Made by a program: the position numbers and the translations under genes
Assembly (NCBI GenBank): GCA_945923475.1
Contig: CAMELE010000012.1
Location: 1 to 52,189 of the forward strand
Source of the DNA: an uncultured Mollicutes bacterium
GTDB taxonomy: Bacteria; Bacillota_I; Bacilli_A; Acholeplasmatales; Anaeroplasmataceae
DNA length: 52,189 nt
Reading direction: 5' to 3'
The notes under the pieces: model-generated
Databases searched by the model: none
What the model saw: the letters and a program-made list of their open reading frames with translations, nothing else
What the model was told of the DNA's origin: nothing
In this document: in pieces, positions 52,177 through 52,189 of the stretch
Position numbering within the stretch: the first letter of the stretch is position 1
How the letters are laid out: every line of letters begins with the position of its first letter

Positions 52177-52189
52177 TTTTATTTTTCTC

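Noticed and set aside
1-52189. CRISPR array or rRNA/tRNA operon
   Set aside because: No regularly spaced repeats and no rRNA or complete tRNA sequence were seen anywhere in the window.

Overview
The window is AT-rich (roughly 30% GC by eye) and reads with the standard code: addB ends at TGA and no gene needs TGA read through. It carries the bacterial cell-wall genes murC and murA, AddAB rather than RecBCD, a serine T-box, an ANTAR-controlled glutamine synthetase, a type II fatty-acid cluster and an arginine-to-putrescine operon. This fits a walled, low-GC Bacillota of the Bacilli/Erysipelotrichia/Acholeplasma-related part of the tree, probably a host-associated anaerobe; a finer placement is not possible from this sequence. 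Nearly all genes are on the minus strand. The plus-strand exceptions are a DUF4143 ATPase, a TetR regulator and two transposase genes, one of them a fragment.

Layout. 1-3.7 kb: start of a lipoprotein, a transposase remnant, murC, then an inserted ATPase cassette flanked by a 92-bp duplication of the murC 5' end. 3.7-13 kb: an M29 aminopeptidase and the conserved rpsP-khpA-rimM-trmD-rplS operon, split by addB-addA. 13-25.5 kb: a 2,4-diaminopentanoate-dehydrogenase-like gene, then a 13-gene fatty-acid/acyl operon (ACP2, ketosynthase fusion, fabG, fabZ, flavin reductase, ACP1, accB, accC, accD, accA, fabD, birA, acyl-ACP thioesterase) with a divergent TetR regulator. 26-32 kb: speA-aguA-aguB (arginine to agmatine to N-carbamoylputrescine to putrescine) with an IS1182-type element inserted just upstream, then a hypothetical gene and a doubly broken acetyltransferase. 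32.6-41 kb: rmuC, a candidate structured small RNA, a CIRCE-like repeat, T-box-controlled serS, a membrane/pseudo-HAD fusion, an Lrp regulator, a domesticated or truncated transposase-like gene, LRAT and DUF4097 genes, and murA. 41-44.6 kb: glnA with an attenuator leader, its ANTAR regulator and glyA. 44.7-52.2 kb: an IS30 relic and an Rhs polymorphic-toxin island with a main HNH/AHH-type toxin tip, a putative immunity gene and a displaced orphan tip with its own putative immunity gene.

Strongest leads: (1) an active ketosynthase fused to a dead KS domain whose Cys is replaced by Gln (chain-length-factor/KSQ-like), in an operon with two ACPs and no recognisable FabH or enoyl reductase; (2) a complete ANTAR antitermination switch in the glnA leader, with both hexaloop hairpins visible; (3) the Rhs main-tip/orphan-tip pair sharing a 37-bp exact recombination sequence; (4) the C-rich small RNA with overlapping, crossing helices between rmuC and serS; (5) the DUF4143 ATPase cassette with paired palindromic operators and duplicated flanks.
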